The notes beneath the pieces are model-generated. The model did no database searches and was not told the DNA's origin. It was given only the letters and a program-made list of their open reading frames with translations. From contig JBKPCR010000030.1 in the NCBI GenBank assembly GCA_046727435.1, forward strand, positions 1-17,378: a stretch of DNA of 17,378 nucleotides, in the 5' to 3' direction. This DNA comes from CAVPRW01 sp046727435 [NCBI: bacterium] (GTDB lineage Bacteria > Tectomicrobia > Entotheonellia > J063). The translations under genes and the position numbers were made by a program. Positions within the stretch are counted from its first letter, which is position 1. Each line of letters starts with the position of its first letter. Positions 1 to 8,671 of this stretch are shown here, in pieces.

Positions 1-1
1 C

Positions 2-229
2 CCCATCGTGTGGAGCGGTCCTCGGCGTTCGCGCTGGCTCACCACCATCCTACCCGATATGCGCCTGGCTGAGGCCATCGAGATCACGCGCATCCACTGC
101 GTCGCCGGCCGCACCGGCGCCCGTACGGCGTTGGGCACGACGCGCCCGTGTCGCGCGCCCCACCACACCCTCTCGGATGCCGGGCTGATCGGCGGGGGCC
201 AGGTGCCGATGTTGGGCGACGTGTCACGG
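2..229 (+). pseudogene. ComM/YifB Mg-chelatase-like ATPase fragment, copy 1
   Basis: The translation from position 59 reads [15 protein letters not shown], then [19 protein letters not shown] and GDVS. This is the signature stretch of the ComM/YifB Mg-chelatase-like AAA+ family (usually about 500 aa), whose members help natural transformation. Upstream in frame, [15 protein letters not shown] sits where the Walker A loop (GPPGxGKT) should be, but the glycines and lysine are lost. After GDVS the family sequence stops abruptly. Relative to the second copy at 15056-15351, about 130 bp coding for the SLAHHG...LDELPEF...QPLE part is missing. The fragment is cut at the left by the window edge, so more may lie outside. 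I see a dead remnant and not a gene; no start or stop is credible. Confidence 0.7.
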
Positions 230-543
230 GTGTTGCAGACCTCACAGCAGTGGCTGCACTGGCAGCACGGCTGGAGACACCGATGGGCTCTGACACACCA
301 TGCTTGCGGACGGCGAGGATCATCGTGGCCACGGCCACCAGGGTGCGGTTCGCACCTCGTCGCACAGCCATCTCGCAGCGGGCATGAGCGGCCAGCACCT
401 CCATTCTCGACCCTCCATGCCTCGTCGACCGGCGCGATCGCTAGCACCAGTTTGTCTCACCGATGGTTGTGGGATGCAGCATACTGGCCGTTGGCTTGCA
501 TCACTCGCCACCCCATCGTGAGCCCTTCCACGCAACACGGGTC
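230..543. other. Noncoding remnant between ComM fragment and IS
   Basis: No supportable gene lies here. The first 75 bp or so (about 227-300) align without gaps to about 15359-15430, downstream of the second ComM fragment. Both translate to something like V-x-DL-x-A-x-A-x-LAA, so homology between the two flanks continues past ComM. From about 300 to 543 I recognise nothing: short overlapping open frames on both strands have no family pattern and no ribosome binding sites. Confidence 0.4.
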
Positions 544-562
544 CTGAAATTCGGATATAAGC
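544..562 (+). repeat. IS left terminal inverted repeat
   Basis: CTGAAATTCGGATATAAGC. It matches the reverse complement of 2255-2273 at 18 of 19 positions, the only difference being C versus T at position 9. It starts immediately after the transposase stop codon when read on the minus strand. Confidence 0.9.
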
Positions 563-2187
563 TCAGCCATGTGTTGTGATCCTGTATTTGGCCAAGATTT
601 GCTGCCGTGTACCAATGCCGGGAGGGCGATCTTTGATGGTGACCCCCAACAGCAGCGAGTACTCCGCTATATGGAAGATGCCGTAGGAGCCTTTGGCAAA
701 GACGATGACCAGATCCCGCGTGTGCTCGAGGAGCCGGCGGCGCCAGCGCTGCCAGCCGACGGGTTCTCCCCCGGTTTCCTCTTGCTCACATTGCAGCCGG
801 TACGCGGTGGCCAAGGCGAACATCAGCAGGGTGAACATGACGTGCACGCGTACCGCCCGGGCAGTTTTCTTAGGTGGACGCTTCAGACTCCACTGCTGCT
901 TACTCTCCTTGATACAGCAATTCTCGATCAGACTACGGTCATCGGAGTCGTCGAACGGCTGCAAGGGTTTGTCGACCGGCGCATTGGTCAGGAAGATCGT
1001 TTTGCCGCCTGGCCCGGAGTCTCGATCGTTCCACTGGCGTACCACCACCGCATGGCTGGGGTCGGGCTGGCAGTCCCGGCGGGTGGCGTGACGCACCTGC
1101 GCTGGCGTGCCGTACTGATCATCGGTGGTCAGCCCCGTAATGCCCGCGACTTCCGTCGCTAGCCGTTCGGTCCATGTAGTCTTGCCCTGCCCATGGCGGA
1201 CGGTATGCACTCGGTGTCCCACGGTGATGCCCTCGCCAGCGGCGGCCTGGGCCTGGGCGTCCACGGTCACCGCCATGTTCTCCTTGGCTGGGACCACCAA
1301 GAGGAGCCCATGCTGCTGGAGCCACCACAGATCCCCCCATCCAAAAACCCCTTGTCGAAAACCACCTTGTGCAGGCGGGCGTGGCCGGCCAGGTTGGTGC
1401 GCGCCTGCGTGACCAGGGCTCGCAAGGACAGCGTTTCGTGCTCCTGGATCGGCACCACCGTCGCCGCCAAGGGGAGCTTGGTCCGGGCTTCGATCAACAC
1501 CATCAGCTGCCAACCATCGACCGTGACCTCGACCTCGTGCACCCTGCCACGCTTGTCGATGATCTGCCGCGTGCGAGTGACCCGGCCACAGCCCTCATAG
1601 TGGGCCGTGGTTTCCAGGTCGGTGGCATCGACGATGCCGGTCAGTTTAGCGGCAAACATCCCGGCCTTGGCCAGAGCCCGGATGATGCCATTGAACAAGG
1701 CCTCCCGGTCGCGCACGGGCAGTTTCACGATGTGATCCGCCAGGGCACCCGGGCCGATGGGCCCGGTGGTGCGCGGCCCTTGGCGTTGCGCAGCGCCCCG
1801 TTGGCAGACCCCGTGCCGCACCTGCTGGGCATTGAAACCCACCAGGCGCATCAGGGCCTCATCACTGAACAGCAAGGCGGGCAGGGCATGCATGCGCTCG
1901 ATCCCCGACAGGGTCTTGAGGCTATAGAGCAGGACATACTGGACGATCGGGACCATCTCCCGCTGGACCGTCGTGCCATGGACAGCGTCCATCAGGTCGA
2001 CGACCCCCAGCTCGTCCGGGAAGTAGATGAAGTCATCCAGCAAGGCGCCTTCGTCCAGCCGGTAGACCCCGTCGACCACTGGCTTCCGGTACAAGGGCCG
2101 GGCGATGCGCGAGTCCTCGCGGCGGGCAGCCTGCCAACACAAGCGCTCTGCCAGGTTTTGTGCGATCTCTTCCCGTGTCTGTGCCAT
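563..2187 (-). pseudogene. IS transposase (DDE, IS4-like), split by a -1 frameshift
   Basis: Cuts and joins the ends of the surrounding IS. ATG at 2187 is preceded by a strong GGAGG, so it is preferred over the longer open frame to 2247. The first part contains GIVDATDLETTAHYEG (first catalytic Asp, about residue 187) and VVFDKGFLDG (second Asp). The second part continues in another frame with LWWLQQHGLLLVVPAKENMAV and, near the C-terminus, SLIENCCIKESKQQW followed by RPPKKT, the expected region of the catalytic Glu. The frame changes at a run of six G (minus strand, about 1337-1342); seven G would join the halves into one protein of about 541 aa. It is either inactivated or expressed by -1 slippage on the G run. 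All three expected acidic residues are present across the two frames. Confidence 0.8.
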
Positions 2188-2254
2188 CGCCCACCTCCCT
2201 CTATTGATAGCCTCTCCCGCTCTAGAGGAAAGTGGGCCAGAGATCACGCCTTGC

Positions 2255-2273
2255 GCTTATATCCAAATTTCAG
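2255..2273 (-). repeat. IS right terminal inverted repeat
   Basis: Read on the minus strand it is CTGAAATTTGGATATAAGC, matching the left repeat except at one base. Its bases 2-4 (TGA) serve as the stop codon of the adjacent ATPase gene. Confidence 0.9.
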
Positions 2274-3244
2274 TACAGATAGCACGCTACTTGACGGCTA
2301 GTGTTTCCCACGGGCAGCAGCGGCGGCGTCGCCGACGCGCAAATCTCCATGGCATGCGGACAACGGGTGCGGAAGCGGCATCCAGAGGGGGGATTAATCG
2401 GATTCGGCGGATCACCCGTGAGCGGTGGGCGCTCGATACGCTCGTCGGGGTTCATCGACGGCGCGGAGGCGAAGAGGGCCTGCGTATAGGGGTGCAGCGG
2501 CTGGGCGGAGACTTCTTCAGCATTGCCGATCTCGACGATCTGGCCCAGATACATCACCAGCACCCGATTGCTGAGATACTCGATGACATGCAGGTCGTGC
2601 GAGATGAACACATAGGTCAGGCCGAGGTCGCTCTTGAGGTGCTGGAGCAGGTTCAATACCTGGGCCTGCACCGATTTGTCCAGGGACGACACGGGCTCAT
2701 CGAGAATGACGAGTTTCGGGTCCAGCACGAGCGCACGGGCGATGTTGACGCGCTGGCGCTGCCCACCGCTCAATTCATGCGGATAACGCCGGCCGAATTG
2801 CTCGGCGCGGAGTCCCACCTTATTGAGGACGTCCCAAGCCTTGGCACGGGCCTCACGGCGGGCTGCTCCATGGACTAGGACGTTGAAGGCGACGGCATCC
2901 TCGATGTTCATACGGGGATTAAGCGACGAATATGGGTCCTGGAAGACCATCTGCACTTGTCGGCGGAAGCCCTTGAGGGCGACCGAGGAGGCGGTCAGGA
3001 CATTCTGATCTTCGAAGCGCACCTCGCCGGCATCCGGCTCGATGAGGCGTAGCAGGAGGCGGGCGGTGGTGGATTTGCCACAGCCAGACTCGCCGACGAT
3101 GCCGAGGATTTCGCCGCGCTGCACGTCGAACGACACGCTATCGACCGCTTTCACCTGGGCCTGCACCGTATGCAAGAGCCCACCACGCACCGCAAAATAT
3201 TTGCGCAGGTCTCGCACCGTCAAAATCGTTCCGTTGCGTTCCAT
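2270..3244 (-). CDS. Oligopeptide/dipeptide ABC transporter ATPase, OppF/DppF type
   Basis: Cytoplasmic ATPase that powers the peptide importer as partner of the D-type ATPase encoded at the other end of the operon. The 324 residues hold Walker A GESGCGKS (51-58), the Q-loop in [10 protein letters not shown] (about 101-110), signature LSGGQRQRV (158-166), Walker B LVILDE (178-183) and the switch His in ISHDL (216). The C-terminal oligopeptide-transporter extension has the Cys pattern [18 protein letters not shown] at 3244 is chosen because GGAG lies just upstream and the OppF family start ([11 protein letters not shown]) follows; the open frame to 3448 would overlap the upstream permease. It starts 56 bp after the permease C stop. 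It ends VACYLY, the usual end of this family, but the TGA lies inside the IS inverted repeat. Confidence 0.95.
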   Translation of the reverse strand: MERNGTILTVRDLRKYFAVRGGLLHTVQAQVKAVDSVSFDVQRGEILGIVGESGCGKSTTARLLLRLIEPDAGEVRFEDQNVLTASSVALKGFRRQVQMVFQDPYSSLNPRMNIEDAVAFNVLVHGAARREARAKAWDVLNKVGLRAEQFGRRYPHELSGGQRQRVNIARALVLDPKLVILDEPVSSLDKSVQAQVLNLLQHLKSDLGLTYVFISHDLHVIEYLSNRVLVMYLGQIVEIGNAEEVSAQPLHPYTQALFASAPSMNPDERIERPPLTGDPPNPINPPSGCRFRTRCPHAMEICASATPPLLPVGNTSRQVACYLY

Positions 3245-3300
3245 GCTTACTCCAACAGCTGAAGAAGGGAGTTTCCTGACCTCGATCGGTTGGCGCTCAC

Positions 3301-4206
3301 CTACAACCGCACATCCATAGCGTCCCGTAGCCCATCGCTCAACAGGTTGAACGACATCGAGGTCATGAAGATCATGACGCCGGGGAGAGCGGCGACCGAG
3401 GGATTCACGTAGATCGACCCCCGCAGGGTGTTGAGCATCAACCCCCACTCGGCATTGGGGGGAGAAACCCCCAGCCCCAGAAAGCTCAAGCCTGACGCGA
3501 TAATCACGCTGACGCTGATCAAGGTGCTGGCGTATACGAAAATCGGCGCCAGCACGTTGGCGATCATATGGTGTCGGATGATGGCCAAGGTGCCGGCGCC
3601 GCTGGCCCTGGCCGCTTCCATGAACTCCCAGCCGCGGACCTGGGTCGTGACGCTTTCAGCGACGCGGGCGATCGGTGGGGTGAAGACGATCGACAGCGCG
3701 ATGATGGTATTCTTCAGTCCCGCCCCCAGAGCCCCAGAAATCGCGATGGCGAGCAGGACCGAGGGAAACGCGAAGAAGATATCCACCACGCGCATGACCA
3801 GCAGATTCAGTCGCCCTCCCACGAAGCCAGCCATGATGCCCAGCGTCGACCCCATGAGGAGGGCGACGAGCACCGGCGTCACGCCAGCGACGAGCGACAT
3901 CCGCCCGCCATACAGCAGCCGTGTGAGCATGTCGCGCCCTTGCTCATCGGTGCCGAGCACGTGACCGGGCGTCCCGACCATGGCCAACCGTTTGCGGATG
4001 CTGCCTTGGAGGGGGTCGTAGGGCGCGAGGTAAGAGGCCAGGACGGCGGAGAGGACGATGAGCAGGATCACCGTCGCCGCCGCCAGCGTCACCTTGTCCC
4101 GTCGCAGCCGCCACCAGACCAGCTGCCAGTACGACATCGGCTTGCCGGCTGGACCTTCAAGGAGTGCGTGTGTGGTCCTGGGTTGTTCGAGCGCCGTCGA
4201 GTTCAT
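3301..4206 (-). CDS. Peptide ABC transporter permease, DppC/OppC type
   Basis: Inner-membrane permease forming the translocation channel with the B-type permease. It has 301 aa, the normal DppC size. A cytoplasmic N-terminus (to about residue 22) leads into a first helix ([22 protein letters not shown]), then the periplasmic YDPLQG...[22 protein letters not shown] motif typical of DppC. Further helices follow, with the EAA loop for ATPase docking at [21 protein letters not shown]. The C-terminal part [21 protein letters not shown] is also a family hallmark. ATG at 4206 has TTGGAG seven bases upstream; the open frame to 4284 has no such site. It is separated from permease B by 99 bp containing a hairpin-forming repeat. 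Specificity (dipeptide, oligopeptide or other small solute) cannot be read from the permease. Confidence 0.95.
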   Translation of the reverse strand: MNSTALEQPRTTHALLEGPAGKPMSYWQLVWWRLRRDKVTLAAATVILLIVLSAVLASYLAPYDPLQGSIRKRLAMVGTPGHVLGTDEQGRDMLTRLLYGGRMSLVAGVTPVLVALLMGSTLGIMAGFVGGRLNLLVMRVVDIFFAFPSVLLAIAISGALGAGLKNTIIALSIVFTPPIARVAESVTTQVRGWEFMEAARASGAGTLAIIRHHMIANVLAPIFVYASTLISVSVIIASGLSFLGLGVSPPNAEWGLMLNTLRGSIYVNPSVAALPGVMIFMTSMSFNLLSDGLRDAMDVRL

Positions 4207-4305
4207 TCGATCTCCAAAAAGACAGGGCCGAGTATTGAGGACTGAGGACAGAATCAGGGAAGTGCCGCACTCGATCCGCAGCACTCATGACTCGGCACTG
4301 TTTGT
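4207..4305 (-). repeat. Hairpin-forming repeat between permease B and permease C
   Basis: The gap holds a perfect 7-bp inverted repeat, AGTGCCG (4261-4267) and CGGCACT (4293-4299). The block ACTCATGACTCGGCACTG (4283-4300) matches the block at 5352-5369 in the other permease gap at most positions. It may be a dispersed intergenic repeat. In the transcript it would fold between two cotranscribed permease genes. Confidence 0.5.
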
Positions 4306-5256
4306 TTAGCTCCGCCGAATGCGCGGGTCAACGAGGCTTTGCACGATATCGACCGCGAGGTTGAGGATGACGAAAAACGACGCCAGCACGAGGATGGCCC
4401 CCTGCAACACGGGAAAGTCACGCTGAAAGATCGCCAGATTCAAAAGGTACCCCGAGCCTGGCCAGCTAAAGACCGTCTCTACCAATACCGAGCCCCCCAG
4501 CAAGTAGCCAAATTGCAGACCCATCAACGTCAGCACCGGCGGTGCCGCATTCTTGACTACATGCCGGGTCACGGTCCGGGACCACAACCCTTTGGCGCGC
4601 AGGGTCATGACGAACTCCTGGCTGAGGATCTCTAGCACGCTCGCCCGCGCCATGCGGGTGATGACGCCCATGGGAATGAGCGACAGGGCGATAGTAGGGA
4701 GGACCATATGTCGGGCGACTTCCCCCCACCCCGACGACCCGGCTCCAGTGCTCTGCATCCCCATGGCCGGCAGCCAGTTCAGCTCCACCGAGAAGATGAT
4801 GATGAGCAGGATGGCCACCCAGTAATGCGGCAGGCTCACCCCAGTGATGGCGGCGGCGCTGAACACTTTGTCCAGCCATTGTCCGCGCGAGAAGGCCGCG
4901 AAGCTCCCGAGGATGCTCCCCAGCGTAAATCCGAGGCAGGCGGCGGCCAAGGCCAAAATAAGGGTATTCCCGAGAGCGCTACGGATATCCTCGATAACCG
5001 GTCGCCGCGTGGCGATGGAGCGGCCCAGGTCGCCTTGGGCCACCCGTGTCAGCCACAACCAGTACTGCACCGGCAGCGGTCGGTCAAAGCCCATCTGTTG
5101 CCTGATCATCTGCACCACTTCCTGCGGCGCATCGGGCGGCAGCATGGCGCTGATCGGATCGCCCGGCGCCAGATGCATCAGCGAGAAGACGATCACGGTC
5201 ACGCCTAGAAGGGTCGGGATGCCGAGGAGCAGTCTTCTGATGATGTAGCCCCACAT
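4306..5256 (-). CDS. Peptide ABC transporter permease, DppB/OppB type
   Basis: Inner-membrane permease, partner of the C-type permease encoded next. Its 316 aa begin with the classic MWGYIIRRLLLGIPTLLGVTVIVF helix, followed by MHLAPGDP, a DppB/OppB hallmark. The periplasmic loop has MGFDRPLPVQYWLWL and GDLGRSI. Later helices include NTLILALAAACLGFTLG and VAILLIIIFSVELNWLPAMG. The EAA-type loop for ATPase contact is SQEFVMTLRAKGL...HVVKNA. The protein ends SLVDPRIRR, as DppB usually does. ATG at 5256 has GAGG about 9 bases upstream. The upstream gap to the first binding-protein gene is 113 bp and contains inverted repeats, so translation is not coupled. Confidence 0.95.
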   Translation of the reverse strand: MWGYIIRRLLLGIPTLLGVTVIVFSLMHLAPGDPISAMLPPDAPQEVVQMIRQQMGFDRPLPVQYWLWLTRVAQGDLGRSIATRRPVIEDIRSALGNTLILALAAACLGFTLGSILGSFAAFSRGQWLDKVFSAAAITGVSLPHYWVAILLIIIFSVELNWLPAMGMQSTGAGSSGWGEVARHMVLPTIALSLIPMGVITRMARASVLEILSQEFVMTLRAKGLWSRTVTRHVVKNAAPPVLTLMGLQFGYLLGGSVLVETVFSWPGSGYLLNLAIFQRDFPVLQGAILVLASFFVILNLAVDIVQSLVDPRIRRS

Positions 5257-5280
5257 AAGCTAGCCTCGCTAACAGCCAGG

Positions 5281-5369
5281 ACTGAGTGCTGAGTGCCAAG
5301 TGCTGAGCGAAAGGCTCTCTCGCCGTTGCTCTATTATACTCATCCCTCAGTACTCACGACTCAGCACTT
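5281..5369 (-). repeat. Inverted repeat between binding protein 1 and permease B
   Basis: A perfect 10-bp inverted repeat, AAGTGCTGAG (5298-5307) and CTCAGCACTT (5360-5369), spans most of the 113-bp gap. Extra GTGCTGAGTGC-like units lie at 5281-5296. No T-run follows on the minus strand, so it is not a clear intrinsic terminator. A processing or stabilising hairpin, or partial attenuation of permease expression, is plausible. It shares an 18-bp block with the gap at 4207-4305. Confidence 0.55.
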
Positions 5370-7019
5370 TCATTTTTCCACCCACGGCAGCGTCAGGTCC
5401 ACGAACCAGGACTGCGGCTGCACAAAGCCCTTCACTTTTGCACTCAGCGCGCGTGGGTTCAGATCATGCACGATGAACACCCAGGGAGCATCGTCCACGA
5501 TGATCTCATGCACCTTCGTCAGGAGTTGATTCTGCCTATCCAGCTCGAACTCCCGCTCTGCCGCCTCGATGAGGCGGTCCACCTCTGGGTTGAGATACGG
5601 CATGACGTTCGCCCCGACCGGCGGGATAGAGGTGCTGTGGAAGAAGCGGACGAAGGCGCTTTGGGGCTCCTGGAAATTAATGGAGGTGTTCATCCCCCCC
5701 AGCTGCGCATTGTCGGGATGCTGAAAGCCCTGGCGGCTCCGCTGTGTGAGGGCATTCCACTCGATGGGAATCAGCTCAAGGTCGATGCCGACCTCGCGGA
5801 AGTTTTCCTGGACGAACTCGTTCATCGGCAGCGGCAGCATCTGACCCGAGCCCGAGGTGGAGATCAGCACGCTGGTCTTCATGCGCTTCGCTTTGCCATC
5901 GTATCCCGCCTGCTTCAGCAGCTCTCGGGCTTTAGCCGGGTTGTACTCATAGCGGATTTTGGGATTGCCGAACCAGGGATGGCCGGGGTAAACTTCCCCG
6001 ATGGCTGCGATGCAGGTTCCATTCAACAGCGACTTACAAATTCCCTCGCGGTCGACCGCATAGTTTGCGGCCTGCCGCACCAGCTTGTTGTCCCAGGGGG
6101 GCCAGGACAGATTCAAGCTGTATTTCCAGTTGTGCGGATAGGGCCGCACCTCGATCTGAAAACCCGCTTGCCGCAATGCAGGGATCGCATCCGGAGGCGG
6201 TACCTCGACCCAGTCCACCTGTCCAGCGCGCAACGCGGCCAATCGCGTCGTGGCCTCGGGCATCGGCAGCAGCACTACCTTATCAGCCTTGGGAATGCGC
6301 TGCTTATCCCAGTAGTCCCGGTTCGGCTCCAGTTCCGCCCGCTCCCGTGGCACCAGCCGGGCCAGCTTGAAGGGGCCGGTGCCGGCCGGGCTGTTGGCCA
6401 GCGCCCGCCAATCCCGCCCGACCTTTTCCCACTGGGTCGGGCTCACATAGAAGATGTAGACCACTTGGGACGGGACGAAGCTGGAGGGGCGGGTGGTGGT
6501 GAACTCGACGGTATAATCATCGAGCTTGCGCCAGCTTTTCATTACCGTAATCCGCGCCGACACGAGCCCAGCCTGCGTCGGGTCGTACTGAGGCGCATCC
6601 TTGTTCTTGATGGCGTCCCAGTTCCACAGCACGGCATCGGCGTTGAAGTCGGTTCCATCGTGGAACTTCACATCACGGCGAAGGTGGAATATCCACTTGC
6701 TGGGGTCGTCTTTGCTGACCTCCCACGACTCGGCCAGACCTGGCATGATGGCTGGGAGCTGTTCCCCCTGTGACAGGTCCCACCGGACGAGTGGGTCGTA
6801 CAACTGGTAGCCGATGAAGCGAAACCCTTCGAAGCCCTGATCAGGTTGGCCGCCTGTGTAGGGAATATCCGCCGCCGTCATGCCGATACGTAAAGTCCCT
6901 CCTCTGGCCTCAGCCGCTATGGCCGATGCCCATGCCACACTGAGGGTGAGCAGCCACCAAGTCACCCACACAAGCGCCTTAAGCATGATTCCCTTGCGTC
7001 CACTCGGCATCCGATCCAT
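5370..7019 (-). CDS. Peptide ABC transporter substrate-binding protein 1 (SBP_bac_5/DppA-like)
   Basis: Periplasmic receptor that captures the ligand and delivers it to the BC permease. It has 549 aa. ATG at 7019 follows a GAGGAGG site, 17 bp after the stop of binding protein 2, which indicates tight cotranscription. A signal peptide is clear (LKALVWVTWWLLTLSVAWASAIAA), with no lipobox Cys, so a soluble periplasmic form is expected. Family marks are RIGMTAADIPYT, WIFHLRRDVKFHDGTDFNADAV, AGTGPFKL, and the helix pair LNLSWPPWDNKLVRQAANYAVDR. Two cysteines in CKSLLNGTC are shared with the two neighbouring paralogues. Nearest relatives appear to change along the protein: the N-terminal part resembles binding protein 2, the last 120 or so residues binding protein 3. 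The ligand is unknown. Confidence 0.95.
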   Translation of the reverse strand: MDRMPSGRKGIMLKALVWVTWWLLTLSVAWASAIAAEARGGTLRIGMTAADIPYTGGQPDQGFEGFRFIGYQLYDPLVRWDLSQGEQLPAIMPGLAESWEVSKDDPSKWIFHLRRDVKFHDGTDFNADAVLWNWDAIKNKDAPQYDPTQAGLVSARITVMKSWRKLDDYTVEFTTTRPSSFVPSQVVYIFYVSPTQWEKVGRDWRALANSPAGTGPFKLARLVPRERAELEPNRDYWDKQRIPKADKVVLLPMPEATTRLAALRAGQVDWVEVPPPDAIPALRQAGFQIEVRPYPHNWKYSLNLSWPPWDNKLVRQAANYAVDREGICKSLLNGTCIAAIGEVYPGHPWFGNPKIRYEYNPAKARELLKQAGYDGKAKRMKTSVLISTSGSGQMLPLPMNEFVQENFREVGIDLELIPIEWNALTQRSRQGFQHPDNAQLGGMNTSINFQEPQSAFVRFFHSTSIPPVGANVMPYLNPEVDRLIEAAEREFELDRQNQLLTKVHEIIVDDAPWVFIVHDLNPRALSAKVKGFVQPQSWFVDLTLPWVEK

Positions 7020-7036
7020 CGCTGCCTCCTCGACCA

Positions 7037-8671
7037 CTATTTCTCCACCCACACGGGGGTCAAATCCTGGAACCAGGACTGAGCCTGGACAAAGCCTTTG
7101 ACCTTGGGGCTCAGCGCCCGCGGGTTCAGGTCATGCACGATGAACACCCAGGGGGCATCGTCGACGATGATCTCGTGCGCCTGCGCCAGGAGGCGGTCCC
7201 GTTCCGGCGCGTCGAAAGCCGCGCTGGCCGCGTCGAATAGCCGATCCACTTCGGGGTTGTTATAGGACATGACGTTCAATCCGTTCGGCGGGACGGAGGT
7301 GCTGTAGAAACGGAGGACGAGGCCGCCGTGAGGCTCCACGGGTGCGAGCGAGAAGTTCATCCCCCCCAGCTGGGCATTGGCGGGATGCTGCAAGCCCTGG
7401 CGGTAGCGCTGGATCATGGCATTCCACTCGATGGTGACGAGCTCCAGGTCGATCCCCACGTCGCGCAGGTTCTCCTGAATGAACTCGTTCATGGGCAGCG
7501 GCAGCATTTGGCCGGAGCCGGAGGTGGAGATCAGCATGCTGCTCTTCACCCGCTTGCCTTTGCCATCGTATCCGGCCTGCTGCAACAGCTCTCGGGCTTT
7601 GGCCGGGTTGTACTCATAGCGCACTTTGGGGTTGCCGAACCAGGGATGGCCGGGATAGATGACCCCGACGCCGGGTATGCAAGTGCCGTTCAGGAGCGAC
7701 TTACACAGCCCTTCCCGATCGATGGCATAGTTGGCGGCCTGCCGGACCAGCTTGTTGTCCCACGGGGGTTTGCTGACGTTGAGATTGTAGGTCCAGTTAT
7801 GGGGGTAGGAGCGCAGGATGACCTGAAAGCCCGACTGCTGTAGGCCGGGAATGGCATCCGGCGGGGGGACTTCGATCCAGTCCACCTGTCCGGCTCGCAG
7901 CGCCGCCAGCCGCGTGGTGGCCTCTGGCATGGGCAAGAGGACGAGCTTATCGACCTTGGGGATGCGTTGCTTGTCCCAATATTCCGTGAATGGCTCCAGT
8001 TCGGCGCGCTCGCGGGGCACCAACCGGGCCAGCTTGAAGGGGCCAGTGCCGGCGGGGCTGTTGGCCACCGCCCCCCAATCCCGTCCCGCCTTCTCCCACT
8101 GGGTCGGGCTTCCATAAACGATGTTGTGCAATCTGAAGGGAACGAAGCTGGAGGGGTGCGTCGTGGTGAACTCGACGGTGTAATCGTCGAGCTTCCGCCA
8201 GCTCTGGAACATGGCGATCTGGAGGGCAATGCCGGCCTGCCTGGCATCGTACTGGGGGGCGTCTTTGGTCTTGATTTTATCCCAGGTCCACAGCACCGCA
8301 TCGGCGTTGAAGTCGGTGCCGTCGTGGAACCTCACGCCACGGCGCAGGTGAAAGATCCATTTGGTGGGATCGTCTTTGCTGACCTCCCAGGACTCCGCCA
8401 GGCCAGGAACCAGCCCGGGCAGCCTGTCCCCCTGAGACAGATCCCAACGCACCAGCGCGTCATACAGCTGGAAACCGATGAAGCGAAACCCCTCGAACCC
8501 CTGGTCTGGCTGGCCCCCCGTATAGGGGATATCCGCCGCCGTCATGCCAATGCGGAGCACCCCGCCACGCCCTTGGGCCCGAAGGAGAGGTGCCCCTGCG
8601 AAGGTGACGACAAGCATGAGTGCAGTGCACAGCGGGAGCGTTCGAACCATGCTCATCTGGTATACTCGCAT
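7037..8671 (-). CDS. Peptide ABC transporter substrate-binding protein 2 (SBP_bac_5/DppA-like)
   Basis: Second periplasmic receptor of the same importer, 544 aa. ATG at 8671 is preceded by AAGGAG at good spacing. The open frame extends upstream to 8950, but that extension has no family similarity and no binding site. Signal peptide: MSMVRTLPLCTALMLVVTF to the cleavage region LLRAQG. The mature protein starts RGGVLRIGMTAADIPYTGG. It carries AGTGPFKL, YSTSVPPNGLNVMSYNNPEVDRL and the shared end HEIIVDDAPWVFIVHDLNPR. It differs from its two paralogues in the ligand-side segments (for example YNLNVSKPPWDN and FSLAPVEPHGG), as expected if the copies diverged in specificity. A 384-bp gap with a likely promoter precedes it. 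Confidence 0.95.
   Translation of the reverse strand: MRVYQMSMVRTLPLCTALMLVVTFAGAPLLRAQGRGGVLRIGMTAADIPYTGGQPDQGFEGFRFIGFQLYDALVRWDLSQGDRLPGLVPGLAESWEVSKDDPTKWIFHLRRGVRFHDGTDFNADAVLWTWDKIKTKDAPQYDARQAGIALQIAMFQSWRKLDDYTVEFTTTHPSSFVPFRLHNIVYGSPTQWEKAGRDWGAVANSPAGTGPFKLARLVPRERAELEPFTEYWDKQRIPKVDKLVLLPMPEATTRLAALRAGQVDWIEVPPPDAIPGLQQSGFQVILRSYPHNWTYNLNVSKPPWDNKLVRQAANYAIDREGLCKSLLNGTCIPGVGVIYPGHPWFGNPKVRYEYNPAKARELLQQAGYDGKGKRVKSSMLISTSGSGQMLPLPMNEFIQENLRDVGIDLELVTIEWNAMIQRYRQGLQHPANAQLGGMNFSLAPVEPHGGLVLRFYSTSVPPNGLNVMSYNNPEVDRLFDAASAAFDAPERDRLLAQAHEIIVDDAPWVFIVHDLNPRALSPKVKGFVQAQSWFQDLTPVWVEK

Larger units (their letters stand above)
544..2273 (-). mobile_element. Insertion sequence, IS4-superfamily-like, about 1.73 kb
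   Basis: The element is bounded by near-perfect 19-bp terminal inverted repeats and carries one DDE transposase gene read on the minus strand. The transposase stop codon (563-565) directly abuts the left repeat. At the right end the repeat overlaps the last codons of the neighbouring ATPase gene. I found no matching target-site duplication: the left flank ends ...CACGGGTC and the right flank begins TACAGATAG. This suggests either that the element makes none or that one flank was lost after insertion. The length and single-ORF layout fit IS4-like elements; I cannot name the exact family or group. Confidence 0.85.

Noticed and set aside
531-2285. Target-site duplication of the IS
   Set aside because: Flanks GGGTC and TACAG do not match at any length from 2 to 9 bp that I tried.
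1369-2301. 310-aa open frame on the plus strand across the IS
   Set aside because: It is antisense to the transposase, which has clear catalytic motifs, and its protein looks like no family.
5466-6773. 435-aa open frame on the plus strand
   Set aside because: It mirrors binding protein 1 on the opposite strand. Similar antisense frames (7967-8779, 9152-9709) occur over the paralogues, as expected from GC-rich codon use.
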